Assembly: GCA_001941065.1 (NCBI GenBank)
Contig: MSHJ01000014.1
Coordinates: 25,795-89,794, forward strand
DNA: 64,000 bases
DNA from: Alistipes sp. Zagget8
GTDB taxonomy: Bacteria; Bacteroidota; Bacteroidia; Bacteroidales; Rikenellaceae
Direction of reading: 5' to 3'
Shown here: piece after piece, positions 54,226 to 63,643 of the stretch
Layout: the number at the start of each line of letters is the position of its first letter
Position numbering within the stretch: the first letter of the stretch is position 1
Program-made: the position numbers and the translations under genes
Notes under the pieces: generated by a model
Databases searched by the model: none
What the model was told of the DNA's origin: nothing
Seen by the model: only the letters and a program-made list of their open reading frames with translations

Positions 54226-54304
54226 GCCGATTTTACGGTTCATCTGTGTAGACAGAAGCGTCTCACGGGTCAACAAAATCGTTTTTTTGACTAAAAACGT
54301 CCAA

Positions 54305-54330
54305 AAAGGCCGGTTGCGAATTGTAACCGG
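54305..54330 (-). terminator. Hairpin downstream of the recombinase gene
   Basis: GGCCGGTT/AACCGGCC with TTTTT on the minus strand; it would stop antisense transcription entering the recombinase gene from the susC 2 side. Confidence 0.5.
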
Positions 54331-54415
54331 CCAGGGGTAGTGTATGACAAATTGTAATCTTTTCGAGACATTCCGGTCAGTATATGTTACATTAATGATT
54401 TTTTTTAATAATTTA

Positions 54416-54447
54416 TTTGTAAGAGAGTTAGCAAATACCTACCTTTG
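54416..54447 (+). promoter_or_regulatory. Strong promoter of susC 2
   Basis: TTTG (54416-54419), 20 bases, TACCTTTG (54440-54447): exact consensus, 41 bases before the ATG. It lies within the candidate invertible segment. Confidence 0.8.
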
Positions 54448-54478
54448 TTATGAACTTTTTATTTTAAAAAACTAATTG

Positions 54479-54520
54479 ATTAACGCTTATGGTAAGAAAA
54501 ATTCTACTGACGTTAATTGC
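54479..54520 (+). repeat. 42-bp inverted repeat, right copy (susC 2 start)
   Basis: Exact inverted match to 52645-52686. It covers 10 bases of leader and the first 32 coding bases. Confidence 0.85.
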
Positions 54521-57500
54521 TTTACTGACAGGGGGACTCTTAATTTCTCAGGCTCAGAATAAGCAGATTTCCGGCACGGTTACGGGTTCTGACGGTAAAC
54601 CGATCGCCGGCGTGACAGTGGTTGTCGAGGGTACTTCCGTCGGCACGACGACAAACGCGGCCGGCGCATTCAGCATATCGGCCCGCAACGATGCCAAACT
54701 GGTCTTTTCGTTCATCGGCATGGAGAACCAGACCGTCTCCGTCAACGGCAGGAACACCATCAACGTCCAGATGAAAGAGGACGCAATCGGCGTGGACGAG
54801 GTCGTGGTGACGGCCATGGGTATCACCCGTTCCGAGAAATCCCTCGGCTATTCGGTCGCCACCGTCAAGGCGGACGAGATCGACAAAGCCCGCGAAGGCA
54901 ACGTTCTCAACGCCCTGGCCGGTAAAGTCGCCGGTGTGAACATCTCCGCAGGATCGGGTACCGCAGGCGGCGGTTCGCGTATCATTATCCGCGGCCAGTC
55001 GTCGCTCGGCTCGGCCGGTTCGCCGCTCTTCGTCATCGACGGTATGCCCGTCAGCAACCAGAGCTACGACCCCGTGGGCCTGAACGGCTCGGTCGACGTG
55101 GGCAACCGCATGGGCGACATTTCGGGCGACGACATCGAGTCGATCAACGTCCTGAAGGGCGCCGCCGCAACGGCCCTTTACGGAGCACGCGCCAAGGACG
55201 GCGCCATCATCATCACGACCAAAAAAGGTTCGCGGATGCAGAAAACGTCGGTGTCGATCAACTCGTCGATCCGCTTCGACAATGTACTGCGCCTGCCCGA
55301 TTTCCAGAACTCCTACGCACAGGGTTCGGGAACCACGGGCGCCTATGACGTGGACAACATGAACGGCTGGGGTCCCAAGATCGAGGGCCAGACCGTGCAG
55401 AACTTCCTGGGCGAGGAGGTCCAGCTGAAGGCCTACAAGAACAACGTCAAGGATTTCTACAAGACCGGCCACACCTATATCAACAGCATTTCGGTATCGG
55501 GCGGCGACGAGAAAAACGACTTCCGCCTCGGCTTCACGGCCCACAACCAGGACGGCGTAATCGAGACCAACGACTACGACAAATACAACGTATCGTTCAA
55601 CGGCGGCCGCAAGTTCAACGACAAGATTTCGGCCCGCGTGTCGATGACCTACGCCCGCACCAGCTCCGAAGGCCGTCCGGCCCAGGGCGCGAACGACGTG
55701 AACGTCCTCGTGAACCAGATCAACACCATGCCCCGCACGGTGGACATCAACTGGCTGAAGAACAACTGGAAGAACGAAGACGGCACCCAAGGCACGATGG
55801 ACAGCAAGGGCAAGGTGGGCAATTTCTACTGGAACATGAAGGAGAACCTCTTCTCGAACACCGTAGACCGCGTTTACGGCTCGGCGATCGTGACCTACAC
55901 GCCGGTCAAGGGGCTGACGATCACGAACAACCTCGGTACGGATTTCTTCCGGGAGGACCGCCGCCAGATCGTCGCCAAAGGCACGGTCGGATCGACGGGA
56001 GGCTTCAACACCTACGACATCAACTACCGTTCGATCAACAACGACCTGATCGTCACCTACGAACTGCCGTTCGGCCGCAACAACGACTGGAATTTCAAGA
56101 TTATGGGCGGCCACAACATCAACCAGTCCGAAGCCCGCTACCTGACGGTCAACGCCAGCAAACTGCTGATCGACAACGTCTACTCCTACTCGAACGCCGA
56201 ATCGGTATCGACCACGAACGACAAAACCAAGCGCCGTCTGGTGGGTATCTACGGGGAAGCCGACCTGAGCTGGCGCGACATGCTCTTCCTGAGCGTCACA
56301 GGCCGTAACGACTGGTCGTCGACCATGCCCAAATCGCACCGTTCGTATTTCTACCCGTCGGTGAGCCTCGGGTTCGTCTTCTCGGAGCTGATCCCGAAGA
56401 ACAACATTCTCAATTTCGGTAAGCTGCGTCTGAGCTATGCCAACGTCGGCAGCGACACGAACCCCTACCAGCTCGACTACCTCTACTATCCTTCGAGCGA
56501 ATACTTCCTGCAGTTCGTGGGCAGCAACAAGATTCCGCACGGCGGCCTGCTGGCCTATGAGGCGGCTTCGACCTTCCCCGATCCCAACCTCGAACCGCAG
56601 AACCAGTCGTCGTACGAGGTCGGAGTAGACCTGCGCATGTTCGACGGACGCGTACGCATCGACGCCACGTATTACTACCAAAAGACCACGAAAAACATCG
56701 TGCCTCTGGACATCGCCAACTCGACGGGTTATTTCTACGAGCGCAAGAATGCGGGCGTGATTTCGAACCAGGGTCTCGAACTGCTGGTCGGCCTCACCCC
56801 CGTGCGCACGAAGAATTTCCGCTGGGATATGGATGTGAATTTCGCCACCAACCGCCAGCGTGTCGATGAACTGCACCCCTCGATCGATGCCTACAACCTG
56901 GCTTCGGGTTACAACTCCTGCCAGATCAAGGCCAAGAAGGGCGAAGCGTTCAGCATGTACGGCACCTACTGGCTGCGCAACGACGACGGCGAGCTGCTCA
57001 TCAATCCCGAAACGGGTATGCGCGTCATGAGCACCGACACGAAAAACCTGGGCAAGGTGGCTCCCGACTGGACGATGGGTATCGGCAATACGTTCTCCTA
57101 CAAGGGTCTTTCGCTGAGCTTCCTGCTCGATTTCCGCGTAGGCGGCGTAATGTATTCGGGTACGGTCTGCGACCTGCGCACGTCAGGCGTAGCCGAGGAG
57201 ACCGCCAGCCGGGGCCGCGACAAGTTCGTGGACAAGGGAGTGATCGACAACGGCGACGGCACCTACCGCACCAACGACGTGGAGGTTACGCCCTACCAGT
57301 ACTGGACGACCAACTATTCGTCGAAGATCACCGAAGCCAACGTTTTCGACGCGACGTTCATCAAGCTGCGCGAAATCGTGCTCAACTACTCGCTGCCGAA
57401 AAAGTGGTTCCGCAACACGTCGATCGGCCAGCTGTCGCTCGGCATCGAGGCCCGCAACCTGTGGCTCATCAAGTCGAACGTTCCGCACATCGATCCCGAA

Positions 57501-57599
57501 GCCAGCATTTTCGGTCCCTCGTCGGTGGGTTCGGGTGTGGAATACTCGGCTATTCCTTCGACCCGCAGCCTTGGGTTCAACATTAAATTAACCTTCTAA
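54489..57599 (+). CDS. SusC/RagA-family TonB-dependent transporter (pair 2)
   Basis: 1036 residues. Signal peptide, carboxypeptidase-like domain (about 25-100: ISGTVTGSDGKPIAGVTVVV), plug with VVVTAMGITRSEKSLGYSVA and FVIDGMPVSNQSY, barrel ending in RSLGFNIKLTF. Apart from the shared start it differs widely from susC 1, so the two should import different substrates. Confidence 0.95.
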   Translation: MVRKILLTLIALLTGGLLISQAQNKQISGTVTGSDGKPIAGVTVVVEGTSVGTTTNAAGAFSISARNDAKLVFSFIGMENQTVSVNGRNTINVQMKEDAIGVDEVVVTAMGITRSEKSLGYSVATVKADEIDKAREGNVLNALAGKVAGVNISAGSGTAGGGSRIIIRGQSSLGSAGSPLFVIDGMPVSNQSYDPVGLNGSVDVGNRMGDISGDDIESINVLKGAAATALYGARAKDGAIIITTKKGSRMQKTSVSINSSIRFDNVLRLPDFQNSYAQGSGTTGAYDVDNMNGWGPKIEGQTVQNFLGEEVQLKAYKNNVKDFYKTGHTYINSISVSGGDEKNDFRLGFTAHNQDGVIETNDYDKYNVSFNGGRKFNDKISARVSMTYARTSSEGRPAQGANDVNVLVNQINTMPRTVDINWLKNNWKNEDGTQGTMDSKGKVGNFYWNMKENLFSNTVDRVYGSAIVTYTPVKGLTITNNLGTDFFREDRRQIVAKGTVGSTGGFNTYDINYRSINNDLIVTYELPFGRNNDWNFKIMGGHNINQSEARYLTVNASKLLIDNVYSYSNAESVSTTNDKTKRRLVGIYGEADLSWRDMLFLSVTGRNDWSSTMPKSHRSYFYPSVSLGFVFSELIPKNNILNFGKLRLSYANVGSDTNPYQLDYLYYPSSEYFLQFVGSNKIPHGGLLAYEAASTFPDPNLEPQNQSSYEVGVDLRMFDGRVRIDATYYYQKTTKNIVPLDIANSTGYFYERKNAGVISNQGLELLVGLTPVRTKNFRWDMDVNFATNRQRVDELHPSIDAYNLASGYNSCQIKAKKGEAFSMYGTYWLRNDDGELLINPETGMRVMSTDTKNLGKVAPDWTMGIGNTFSYKGLSLSFLLDFRVGGVMYSGTVCDLRTSGVAEETASRGRDKFVDKGVIDNGDGTYRTNDVEVTPYQYWTTNYSSKITEANVFDATFIKLREIVLNYSLPKKWFRNTSIGQLSLGIEARNLWLIKSNVPHIDPEASIFGPSSVGSGVEYSAIPSTRSLGFNIKLTF

Positions 57600-57612
57600 G
57601 ACGGATTGAACT

Positions 57613-59109
57613 ATGAAAAAAATACGCACTAAGATTCTCCTCGCCTTCGCGGCATCCGGACTGCTGTTACTGCCGTCCTGCGGCGACTGGCTGGACATCA
57701 ACACGAACGAGCTGGCCTCGACGAAGGTCGAACCGGGCTATCTGTTCAACTATGCGGCCGTGAATTACAGCGGCACGCGCATGGGCGGCGACCAGTACAT
57801 GTCGATCGCCTGGCCGGCACAGATCATTTCCGACGGCGACTACTGGTACGGCGGCGACGATTTCTACACCATCTCGACCTATTCGACGGGCAACACGTGG
57901 GTGAGCACCTACGCCAGCGTGGGCAATAACCTGCTGAAGGCCATCGAGTTCGCCAAGGAGGCCGAAGACCCCAACGCCGAGGCGCAGTGCAAAATCCTCT
58001 TCGCCATTTCGGTATGGGGTTCGACGATGATCTTCGGCGACATCCCTTACAGCGAGGCATGGCGCATCGAGGAGATCAAAACCCCGAAATTCGACCCGCA
58101 GAAGGACATCCTCTATGCGCTGGTGGACCTCGTGGACGAGGCGATCGACCTGATCGACACGTCGAAGGAATCGAGCATCACCACTTACGACATCTACTAC
58201 AAGGGCGACATGGAGAAATGGCTCAAGCTGGGCAAATCGCTCAAACTGCGCCTGCTGCTCTACCTGTCCAACCACGAGGATGTGGGATCGCAGATCGGTG
58301 CGCTCGTCACCGAGGACAAGCTGCTCGCGTCGGATGCCGACACGTTCGCATTCCCCTATTTCGACACGGCGGGCAACTACAACCCCAACTATGCTCTCTA
58401 CGAGGTTTATCCGCACCTGACGCCGATCTGGAACGCCGCCAACCCGACGGTCATCGATCCGATGCTGGCGGTCGACGACCCGCGTATCCCCTTCTATTTC
58501 GATCCGGCCGAGACGGATGAAACGCTCTACAAGGGCATCCCCGCCGGCAGGGACTATTTCGAGAACCCGACGGGCGCCGATCCCTTCCCGGGCAACGACT
58601 GGATGGACGAGAAAACCAACCTGAAGGTCTCGCTCCTGAACCTCGATTTCTACTGCCAGCCCGACACCCCCGACGTGCTCTTCTCCTATGCCGAACTGGA
58701 GCAGTACCTCGCCGAGGTCTATGTCCGCGGCCTGGGCGTTACGAAGAACAAAGCGACGGCCAACACGCACTACCGGGCCGGCATCAAGGCGTCGTGCATC
58801 AAAGCCGGCGTCGCCGAGGCTGATGCCGAGACGTTCGTCACGGGCCTCAAGTCGCTGGCCGACATGTCCGACGACGAAGCCATCGAAGCCATCGCCACCC
58901 AGCAGCGCATCGACATGATGATCCGCCCGCTGGAAGCCTGGTCCGAGCAGCGCCGCACGGGCTATCCCGTGCTGACGGTCCCGAGCCGCCTCGCGTCGAT
59001 GTACCCGGGCGTCATCAACCGCTGGCCCTATGCCGAGCGCGAGACGCTCGTGAACGGCAATGCGCCGCAGGTGGACGGCATCTGGACCAAAATGTGGTTC
59101 CAGAAATAA
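57613..59109 (+). CDS. SusD-like outer-membrane lipoprotein (pair 2)
   Basis: 498 residues, lipobox LLPSC, then GDWLDINTNELASTKVEPGY as in the SusD-like_2 subgroup. It has helix-rich repeats and the C-terminal QRIDMMIRPLEAWSEQRRTG. It lies 13 bases behind susC 2, as lid and substrate receptor of that transporter. No glycoside hydrolase or sensor gene follows, so the substrate stays open. Confidence 0.93.
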   Translation: MKKIRTKILLAFAASGLLLLPSCGDWLDINTNELASTKVEPGYLFNYAAVNYSGTRMGGDQYMSIAWPAQIISDGDYWYGGDDFYTISTYSTGNTWVSTYASVGNNLLKAIEFAKEAEDPNAEAQCKILFAISVWGSTMIFGDIPYSEAWRIEEIKTPKFDPQKDILYALVDLVDEAIDLIDTSKESSITTYDIYYKGDMEKWLKLGKSLKLRLLLYLSNHEDVGSQIGALVTEDKLLASDADTFAFPYFDTAGNYNPNYALYEVYPHLTPIWNAANPTVIDPMLAVDDPRIPFYFDPAETDETLYKGIPAGRDYFENPTGADPFPGNDWMDEKTNLKVSLLNLDFYCQPDTPDVLFSYAELEQYLAEVYVRGLGVTKNKATANTHYRAGIKASCIKAGVAEADAETFVTGLKSLADMSDDEAIEAIATQQRIDMMIRPLEAWSEQRRTGYPVLTVPSRLASMYPGVINRWPYAERETLVNGNAPQVDGIWTKMWFQK

Positions 59110-59130
59110 ACCGGTCCTATTTTTCATACG

Positions 59131-59165
59131 AAGGCCGTTCCCAGCAGGGAACGGCCTCTTTTTTG
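59131..59165 (+). terminator. Terminator of SusC/SusD pair 2
   Basis: AGGCCGTTCCC/GGGAACGGCCT stem and CTTTTTT, 22 bases past the susD stop. Confidence 0.85.
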
Positions 59166-59204
59166 GATACCGGACAGATATTTCGCAGATGGCGTTTTTT
59201 TTCG

Positions 59205-59212
59205 TAAATTTG
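59205..59212 (+). promoter_or_regulatory. -7 element of the flavodiiron gene
   Basis: TAAATTTG, 26 bases before the ATG at 59239. Confidence 0.45.
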
Positions 59213-59238
59213 CGCCAAAACAAAATAAAAAAACAATT

Positions 59239-60432
59239 ATGGCAATTACCGAAATACTTCCCGGCATCCACTACGTCGGGGTCAACGACCGCACCACCAC
59301 GCGCTTCGAAGCCCTCTGGTCGCTTCCGATGGGCGTATCGTACAACGCCTACCTGGTCGTGGGCGAAAAGATCGCGCTGATCGACACCGTCGAAGAGGCT
59401 TTCGGCAGCCGCCTCGAAGCCAATATCCGCGAGGCCGTCGGCGAAAGGAAGATCGACTATCTGGTCGTCAACCACATGGAACCCGACCACTCGTCGTCCA
59501 TCACGGCGCTGCGCCGCATCTATCCCGACCTCGAGATCGTCGGCAACGCCAAGACGCTCCAGATGATCGAAGGGTTCTACGGCATCGCCGGGGGCACGGT
59601 CGAGGTCAAAGAGGGCGACACGCTCGACCTGGGCGGCGGCAAGACGCTTTCGTTCCACATGATCCCGATGGTGCATTGGCCCGAGACGATGGTGACATGG
59701 TGCGCCGGCGACCGGACGCTCTTCTCGGGCGACGCCTTCGGCACGTTCGGGGCCCTCGACGGCGGCATCACCGACTCGCAGGTCGACGCAGACCGTTACT
59801 GGGACGAGATGCGCCGCTACTACGCCTGCATCGTGGGCAAATACGGCGGTCCGGTACAGAAGGCCCTGCAAAAGGTCCGCACGCTGCCCGTCGAAACGAT
59901 CTGTTCGACGCACGGCCCCGTATGGCAGCGTGAAATCCCCCGGATGATGGATATTTACGACAAGCTGAGCCGCTACGAGGGCGAACCGGGCGTGGTCGTG
60001 GCCTATGCCTCGATGTACGGCAACACGGAGCAGATGGCCGAACGCATCGCCCGCGAACTGGCGGCCGAAGGGGTCGGCCCCATCCGGGTCTACAACCTCT
60101 CGTATGCCGATCCTTCGGTGGTCCTGCGCGACGTCTTCCGGTTCGACACGCTGATCGTCGGCGGCCCCACCTACAACGGTAACCTCTTCCCGCCCGTGGC
60201 CGAGCTGCTCGACCGCATCGCCGCCCGCTGCGTCCCGCAGCGCAAATTCGGCTGGTTCGGGTCGTTCTGCTGGGCCGGAGCCTCGGTGCGCCTGCTGGGA
60301 GAGTTCGCCCAGAAGATGAAATGGGAACCCCTGTGCGATCCCGTGGAGATGAAGCAGGGCTTTTCACCCGACGTGTGCGACCCCTGCCGGACACTGGCGG
60401 GGCGCATCGCCGAACGCCGGCGGAGCGAATAA
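59239..60432 (+). CDS. Flavodiiron protein (FprA-type O2/NO reductase)
   Basis: 397 residues. The metallo-beta-lactamase-like domain holds the diiron ligands NHMEPDHSSS (H-x-E-x-D-H), MVHWPETMV and FSGDAFGTFG. A flavodoxin domain follows (about 255-395, YASMYGNTEQMAERIA binding FMN). It reduces oxygen or nitric oxide in the cytoplasm, protecting a strict anaerobe. Single gene with its own terminator. Confidence 0.93.
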   Translation: MAITEILPGIHYVGVNDRTTTRFEALWSLPMGVSYNAYLVVGEKIALIDTVEEAFGSRLEANIREAVGERKIDYLVVNHMEPDHSSSITALRRIYPDLEIVGNAKTLQMIEGFYGIAGGTVEVKEGDTLDLGGGKTLSFHMIPMVHWPETMVTWCAGDRTLFSGDAFGTFGALDGGITDSQVDADRYWDEMRRYYACIVGKYGGPVQKALQKVRTLPVETICSTHGPVWQREIPRMMDIYDKLSRYEGEPGVVVAYASMYGNTEQMAERIARELAAEGVGPIRVYNLSYADPSVVLRDVFRFDTLIVGGPTYNGNLFPPVAELLDRIAARCVPQRKFGWFGSFCWAGASVRLLGEFAQKMKWEPLCDPVEMKQGFSPDVCDPCRTLAGRIAERRRSE

Positions 60433-60435
60433 CGC

Positions 60436-60468
60436 GAAAGGGGCGGTCCGACGGGCCGCCCCTTTTCT
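60436..60468 (+). terminator. Terminator of the flavodiiron gene
   Basis: AAAGGGGCGG/CCGCCCCTTTT stem directly after the stop codon. Confidence 0.8.
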
Positions 60469-60539
60469 GCTCAGGGACAAGGAATTTCGGAAAAAAACGT
60501 TATCTTTACAGTTACGAATTCAAGAAACCACCATCTGTT

Positions 60540-61856
60540 ATGATGAAAATCGCAATCGTGGGTACGGGCTATGTCGGCCTGGTATCGGGCGCCTGCTTCG
60601 CCGAAATGGGTCTCGACATCACCTGCGTAGACATCGATAAGAAAAAGATCGACGCGCTGAACAGCGGCGTCATCCCCATTTACGAACCGGGGCTCGAAGA
60701 GCTCGTGCACCGCAACGTGGAAGCCGGACGCCTCCATTTCACCACCGATCTCACCGAGAGCCTCGACCATGTCGAGGTGGTCTTTTCGGCCGTCGGCACC
60801 CCACCCGACGAGGACGGATCGGCAGACCTGCAATACGTGCTGGACGTGGCCCGCACCTTCGGCCGCCACATCCGGAAATACACCGTGCTGGTGACCAAGA
60901 GCACCGTACCCGTGGGGACGGCCCGCAAAGTGAAGGCCGTGATCGAAGAGGAACTCGCGAAACGGGGCTGCAAGGTGCCGTTCGACGTCGCCTCGAACCC
61001 CGAATTCCTCAAGGAGGGGGCTGCCATCAAGGATTTCATGTCGCCCGACCGCGTGGTCGTGGGCGTCGAGAGCGAGCGGGCCCGCAAGCTGATGGCCAAG
61101 CTCTACCGGCCGTTCCTGATCAACAATTTCCGGGTGCTGTTCATGGACATCCCCTCGGCCGAGATGACCAAATACGCCGCCAACGCCATGCTGGCCACGC
61201 GCATCTCGTTCATGAACGACATCGCCAACCTCTGCGACCGCGTGGGCGCCGACGTGGAGATGGTCCGCAAGGGCATCGGTTCCGACGCCCGCATCGGCAA
61301 CAAGTTCCTCTACCCCGGCTGCGGCTACGGCGGTTCGTGCTTCCCGAAGGATGTGAAGGCGCTGGCCCACACGGGCCGCGAGAACGGCTACCCGATGCAG
61401 GTCATCGAGGCCGTCGAGCGGGTCAACGAGCAGCAGAAAAGCGTGGTCTTCGAGAAACTGCAGGCTGCGGTGGGCGACCTGCGGGGCAAACTCGTCGCAA
61501 TCTGGGGACTGGCGTTCAAGCCCGAGACGGACGACATGCGCGAAGCTCCGGCAACGGTCGTGATCGACCTCCTGCTGGATGCCGGCGCCGAGGTCTGCGC
61601 CTACGACCCGGTCGCCATGCCCGAATCGCAGCGGCGGAGGGCCGGCCGGCCGGTCCGCTACGCCCGGACGATGTACGAAGCGGCGGAGGGCGCCGACGCC
61701 GTGGCCCTCATCACCGAGTGGAAGGAGTTCCGCATGCCCGACTGGCCGCAGCTGCGGGCGGCGATGCGCGGCGACGTGATCGTCGACGGCCGCAACATTT
61801 TCGACAAACCGGAGGTCGCAGCCGCCGGATTCCGCTATTTCGGAATCGGCAAATAA
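60540..61856 (+). CDS. ugd: UDP-glucose 6-dehydrogenase
   Basis: 438 residues. NAD-binding loop MKIAIVGTGYVGLVSGACFA, VTKSTVPVGTARKVK, and the catalytic cysteine in YPGCGYGGSCFPKDVKAL. It oxidises UDP-glucose to UDP-glucuronate for capsule or polysaccharide synthesis. Start at 60540, with a second ATG one codon on. TATCTTTA near 60501 may be its -7 box. Confidence 0.95.
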   Translation: MMKIAIVGTGYVGLVSGACFAEMGLDITCVDIDKKKIDALNSGVIPIYEPGLEELVHRNVEAGRLHFTTDLTESLDHVEVVFSAVGTPPDEDGSADLQYVLDVARTFGRHIRKYTVLVTKSTVPVGTARKVKAVIEEELAKRGCKVPFDVASNPEFLKEGAAIKDFMSPDRVVVGVESERARKLMAKLYRPFLINNFRVLFMDIPSAEMTKYAANAMLATRISFMNDIANLCDRVGADVEMVRKGIGSDARIGNKFLYPGCGYGGSCFPKDVKALAHTGRENGYPMQVIEAVERVNEQQKSVVFEKLQAAVGDLRGKLVAIWGLAFKPETDDMREAPATVVIDLLLDAGAEVCAYDPVAMPESQRRRAGRPVRYARTMYEAAEGADAVALITEWKEFRMPDWPQLRAAMRGDVIVDGRNIFDKPEVAAAGFRYFGIGK

Positions 61857-61860
61857 CCGA

Positions 61861-61891
61861 CAAAAACGGCCCGCTCGTCGCGGGCCGTTTT
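61861..61891. terminator. Bidirectional terminator, ugd and oadB
   Basis: AAAACGGCCCGC/GCGGGCCGTTTT; ends both converging genes. Confidence 0.85.
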
Positions 61892-61906
61892 CATTCGGAT
61901 TCGGTT

Positions 61907-63124
61907 TTACAGCATCGGAATCACCGTCACGTAGATCGCGGCGATGATGGCCGACGTGATGACGCCCGTGACGTTGGCGCCCAAAGCGTCGGGCAGCACC
62001 AGCGACGACGGATTGTCGTGCGAAACGATCTTCTGAGCGACTTTGGCCGTCGTAGGCACGCAGCTCACGGCGGCGATGCCGATCACGGGGTTGAAATTGC
62101 CCCGCTTGATGAAATACATGGCATAGCCGCCCAGAATGCCCCCGATGCCCGAGATCAGCAGGGCGAGGATTCCCAGCACGAGCAGTTTGAGCACCGTGGG
62201 ATCGAGCAGCGTGTGCGCGTCGCACAGCACGCCGAGCAGGATTCCCAGGAAAAAGGTCGAACCGTAGAGCATCGGCCCGCTGATGAAATCGTTCACGTGT
62301 TTCAACCCCGACTCTTTGATGACCACGCCGATGAAGAGCGAAAAGAACAGCGGAGCCGCCACCGGGAACAACAGGCAGAGAATCACGCACATCACCACGG
62401 CGAACGAAATCTTGGTCGCGGCGCCGTATTGCTTCGGCGCCTTTTTCGGCGGCGTCATCTTGATGGCCCGCAGGCGTTTGGGGACCATCGCCCGCACCAG
62501 ATAGGGGTATCCGCCGTAGGTCAGTCCCAGGTAGAGATAGGCCACGACGGTGATCGGCACGAATATCTCCTTCGAAAGGTTGAGCGACGTGAAGAGCACC
62601 ATCGGCCCGTCGGCCCCGCCCACCATGGCGATCGAGGCGCTGTCGCTGGGACTCAGGCCCATCGAATAGGCGATCGGCAGCACGGCGAAGGTCCCCAGCT
62701 CGGCGCACAGCGCAAGGAACATGCTTTGCAGGGGTTTCGCCAGCAGGAAATTGATGTCGAGCATCGTTCCGATGCCCATGAATATCAGACAGGCTATCAG
62801 GCCGTTGCTGAAGGTGAAGGTGTAGACGGGCTGCAGGAAATCGATTTGCAGGATGTTCATCAGCTGGTCGGTATCGGTCACCATCGGATCGAGGAACAGG
62901 TTGCCGTGAACCCCTCCGGGGAAAATCAGCACACCGGCATTCACAGCCGCCATACCCAGTCCCATGGGGATCATCACCAACGGTTCCAACACCCCTTTGC
63001 GTCCCAGATAGACCAGCAGGATGCCCAGCAGGATCAGTCCGATGCGCGAATACATGATCGCCGGGTCGGACTGCAACAGGGTCGAAATGCCCTGAAAAAT
63101 ATTGCCCAAATCAAATTTTTCCAT
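61907..63124 (-). CDS. oadB: Na+-pumping decarboxylase beta subunit (OadB/MmdB family)
   Basis: 405 residues, about ten membrane helices. GLSPSDSASIAMVGGADGPM and NFNPVIGIAAVSCVPTTAKV are the conserved ion-binding regions (the Asp in GGADGP and the N/S motif). It couples carboxybiotin decarboxylation of oxaloacetate or methylmalonyl-CoA to sodium export. Biotin and carboxyltransferase subunits are not in the window and may lie further left on this strand's upstream side, beyond 64 kb. Confidence 0.92.
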   Translation of the reverse strand: MEKFDLGNIFQGISTLLQSDPAIMYSRIGLILLGILLVYLGRKGVLEPLVMIPMGLGMAAVNAGVLIFPGGVHGNLFLDPMVTDTDQLMNILQIDFLQPVYTFTFSNGLIACLIFMGIGTMLDINFLLAKPLQSMFLALCAELGTFAVLPIAYSMGLSPSDSASIAMVGGADGPMVLFTSLNLSKEIFVPITVVAYLYLGLTYGGYPYLVRAMVPKRLRAIKMTPPKKAPKQYGAATKISFAVVMCVILCLLFPVAAPLFFSLFIGVVIKESGLKHVNDFISGPMLYGSTFFLGILLGVLCDAHTLLDPTVLKLLVLGILALLISGIGGILGGYAMYFIKRGNFNPVIGIAAVSCVPTTAKVAQKIVSHDNPSSLVLPDALGANVTGVITSAIIAAIYVTVIPML

Positions 63125-63497
63125 GGTGCAGTTCGTATAAACGGCTCATTTCCGGGTCTTGTTTCCCGGCGTCCAAAAGATTTCCGAAATGATACTCGGC
63201 CAGTCCGTCCTGTGTGCGGGCCGCCTCGGCCTGCGCCTCCTCGTCCTGCGCCATATCCGCCAGGGAGCCGTCGTCCGTCCGGGTCGCCGACCAGATATAA
63301 CGGTAGGTGCGCGTCAGGTCCATCCGGTAGGCCCGGAGCCATATCCGGCCCCGTTCCATCGAGGCGGAGATACTCTTCCCGCCGAAATGGGAGAAGAGAA
63401 AGGTCATTCCTTTGAGCACATACGCGAATGCAATCCCCACGATAAACGTGAAGCCCATCATCAGCGCAGTCTCTTCGATTATATACAACAGATTCAT
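63111..63497 (-). CDS. Small membrane protein coupled to oadB
   Basis: 128 residues. One N-terminal membrane helix (ALMMGFTFIVGIAFAYVLKG), then a charged soluble tail. Its stop overlaps the oadB start by 14 bases, indicating translational coupling. Position and size recall the gamma/delta subunit that holds the decarboxylase complex together, but sequence similarity is weak to the eye. Confidence 0.6.
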   Translation of the reverse strand: MNLLYIIEETALMMGFTFIVGIAFAYVLKGMTFLFSHFGGKSISASMERGRIWLRAYRMDLTRTYRYIWSATRTDDGSLADMAQDEEAQAEAARTQDGLAEYHFGNLLDAGKQDPEMSRLYELHHGKI

Positions 63498-63643
63498 CGC
63501 TTTATTTTTCTAAGGTTCAATGTTGTGTGCACGACATCATGCCCCGGACCATGCGGTCTTCGGGGGCGGTTCGCACACGGAACTCGCAGGCACGGTGCAT
63601 CCGCAGAGGACACGCCGCACCGTTTCAATAAAGGGATGAGAGG

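Larger units (their letters stand above)
52687..54478. other. Candidate invertible segment
   Basis: 1.79 kb bracketed by 42-bp inverted repeats that include both susC starts. It contains a tyrosine recombinase gene and one strong outward promoter, now facing susC 2. Inversion would move that promoter to susC 1. Confidence 0.6.

Noticed and set aside
54540..56876. Long antisense frame of 778 codons over susC 2
   Set aside because: It is a by-product of GC-rich codon use; composition and lack of motifs show it is not coding. The same applies to the other long antisense frames in the flanks.
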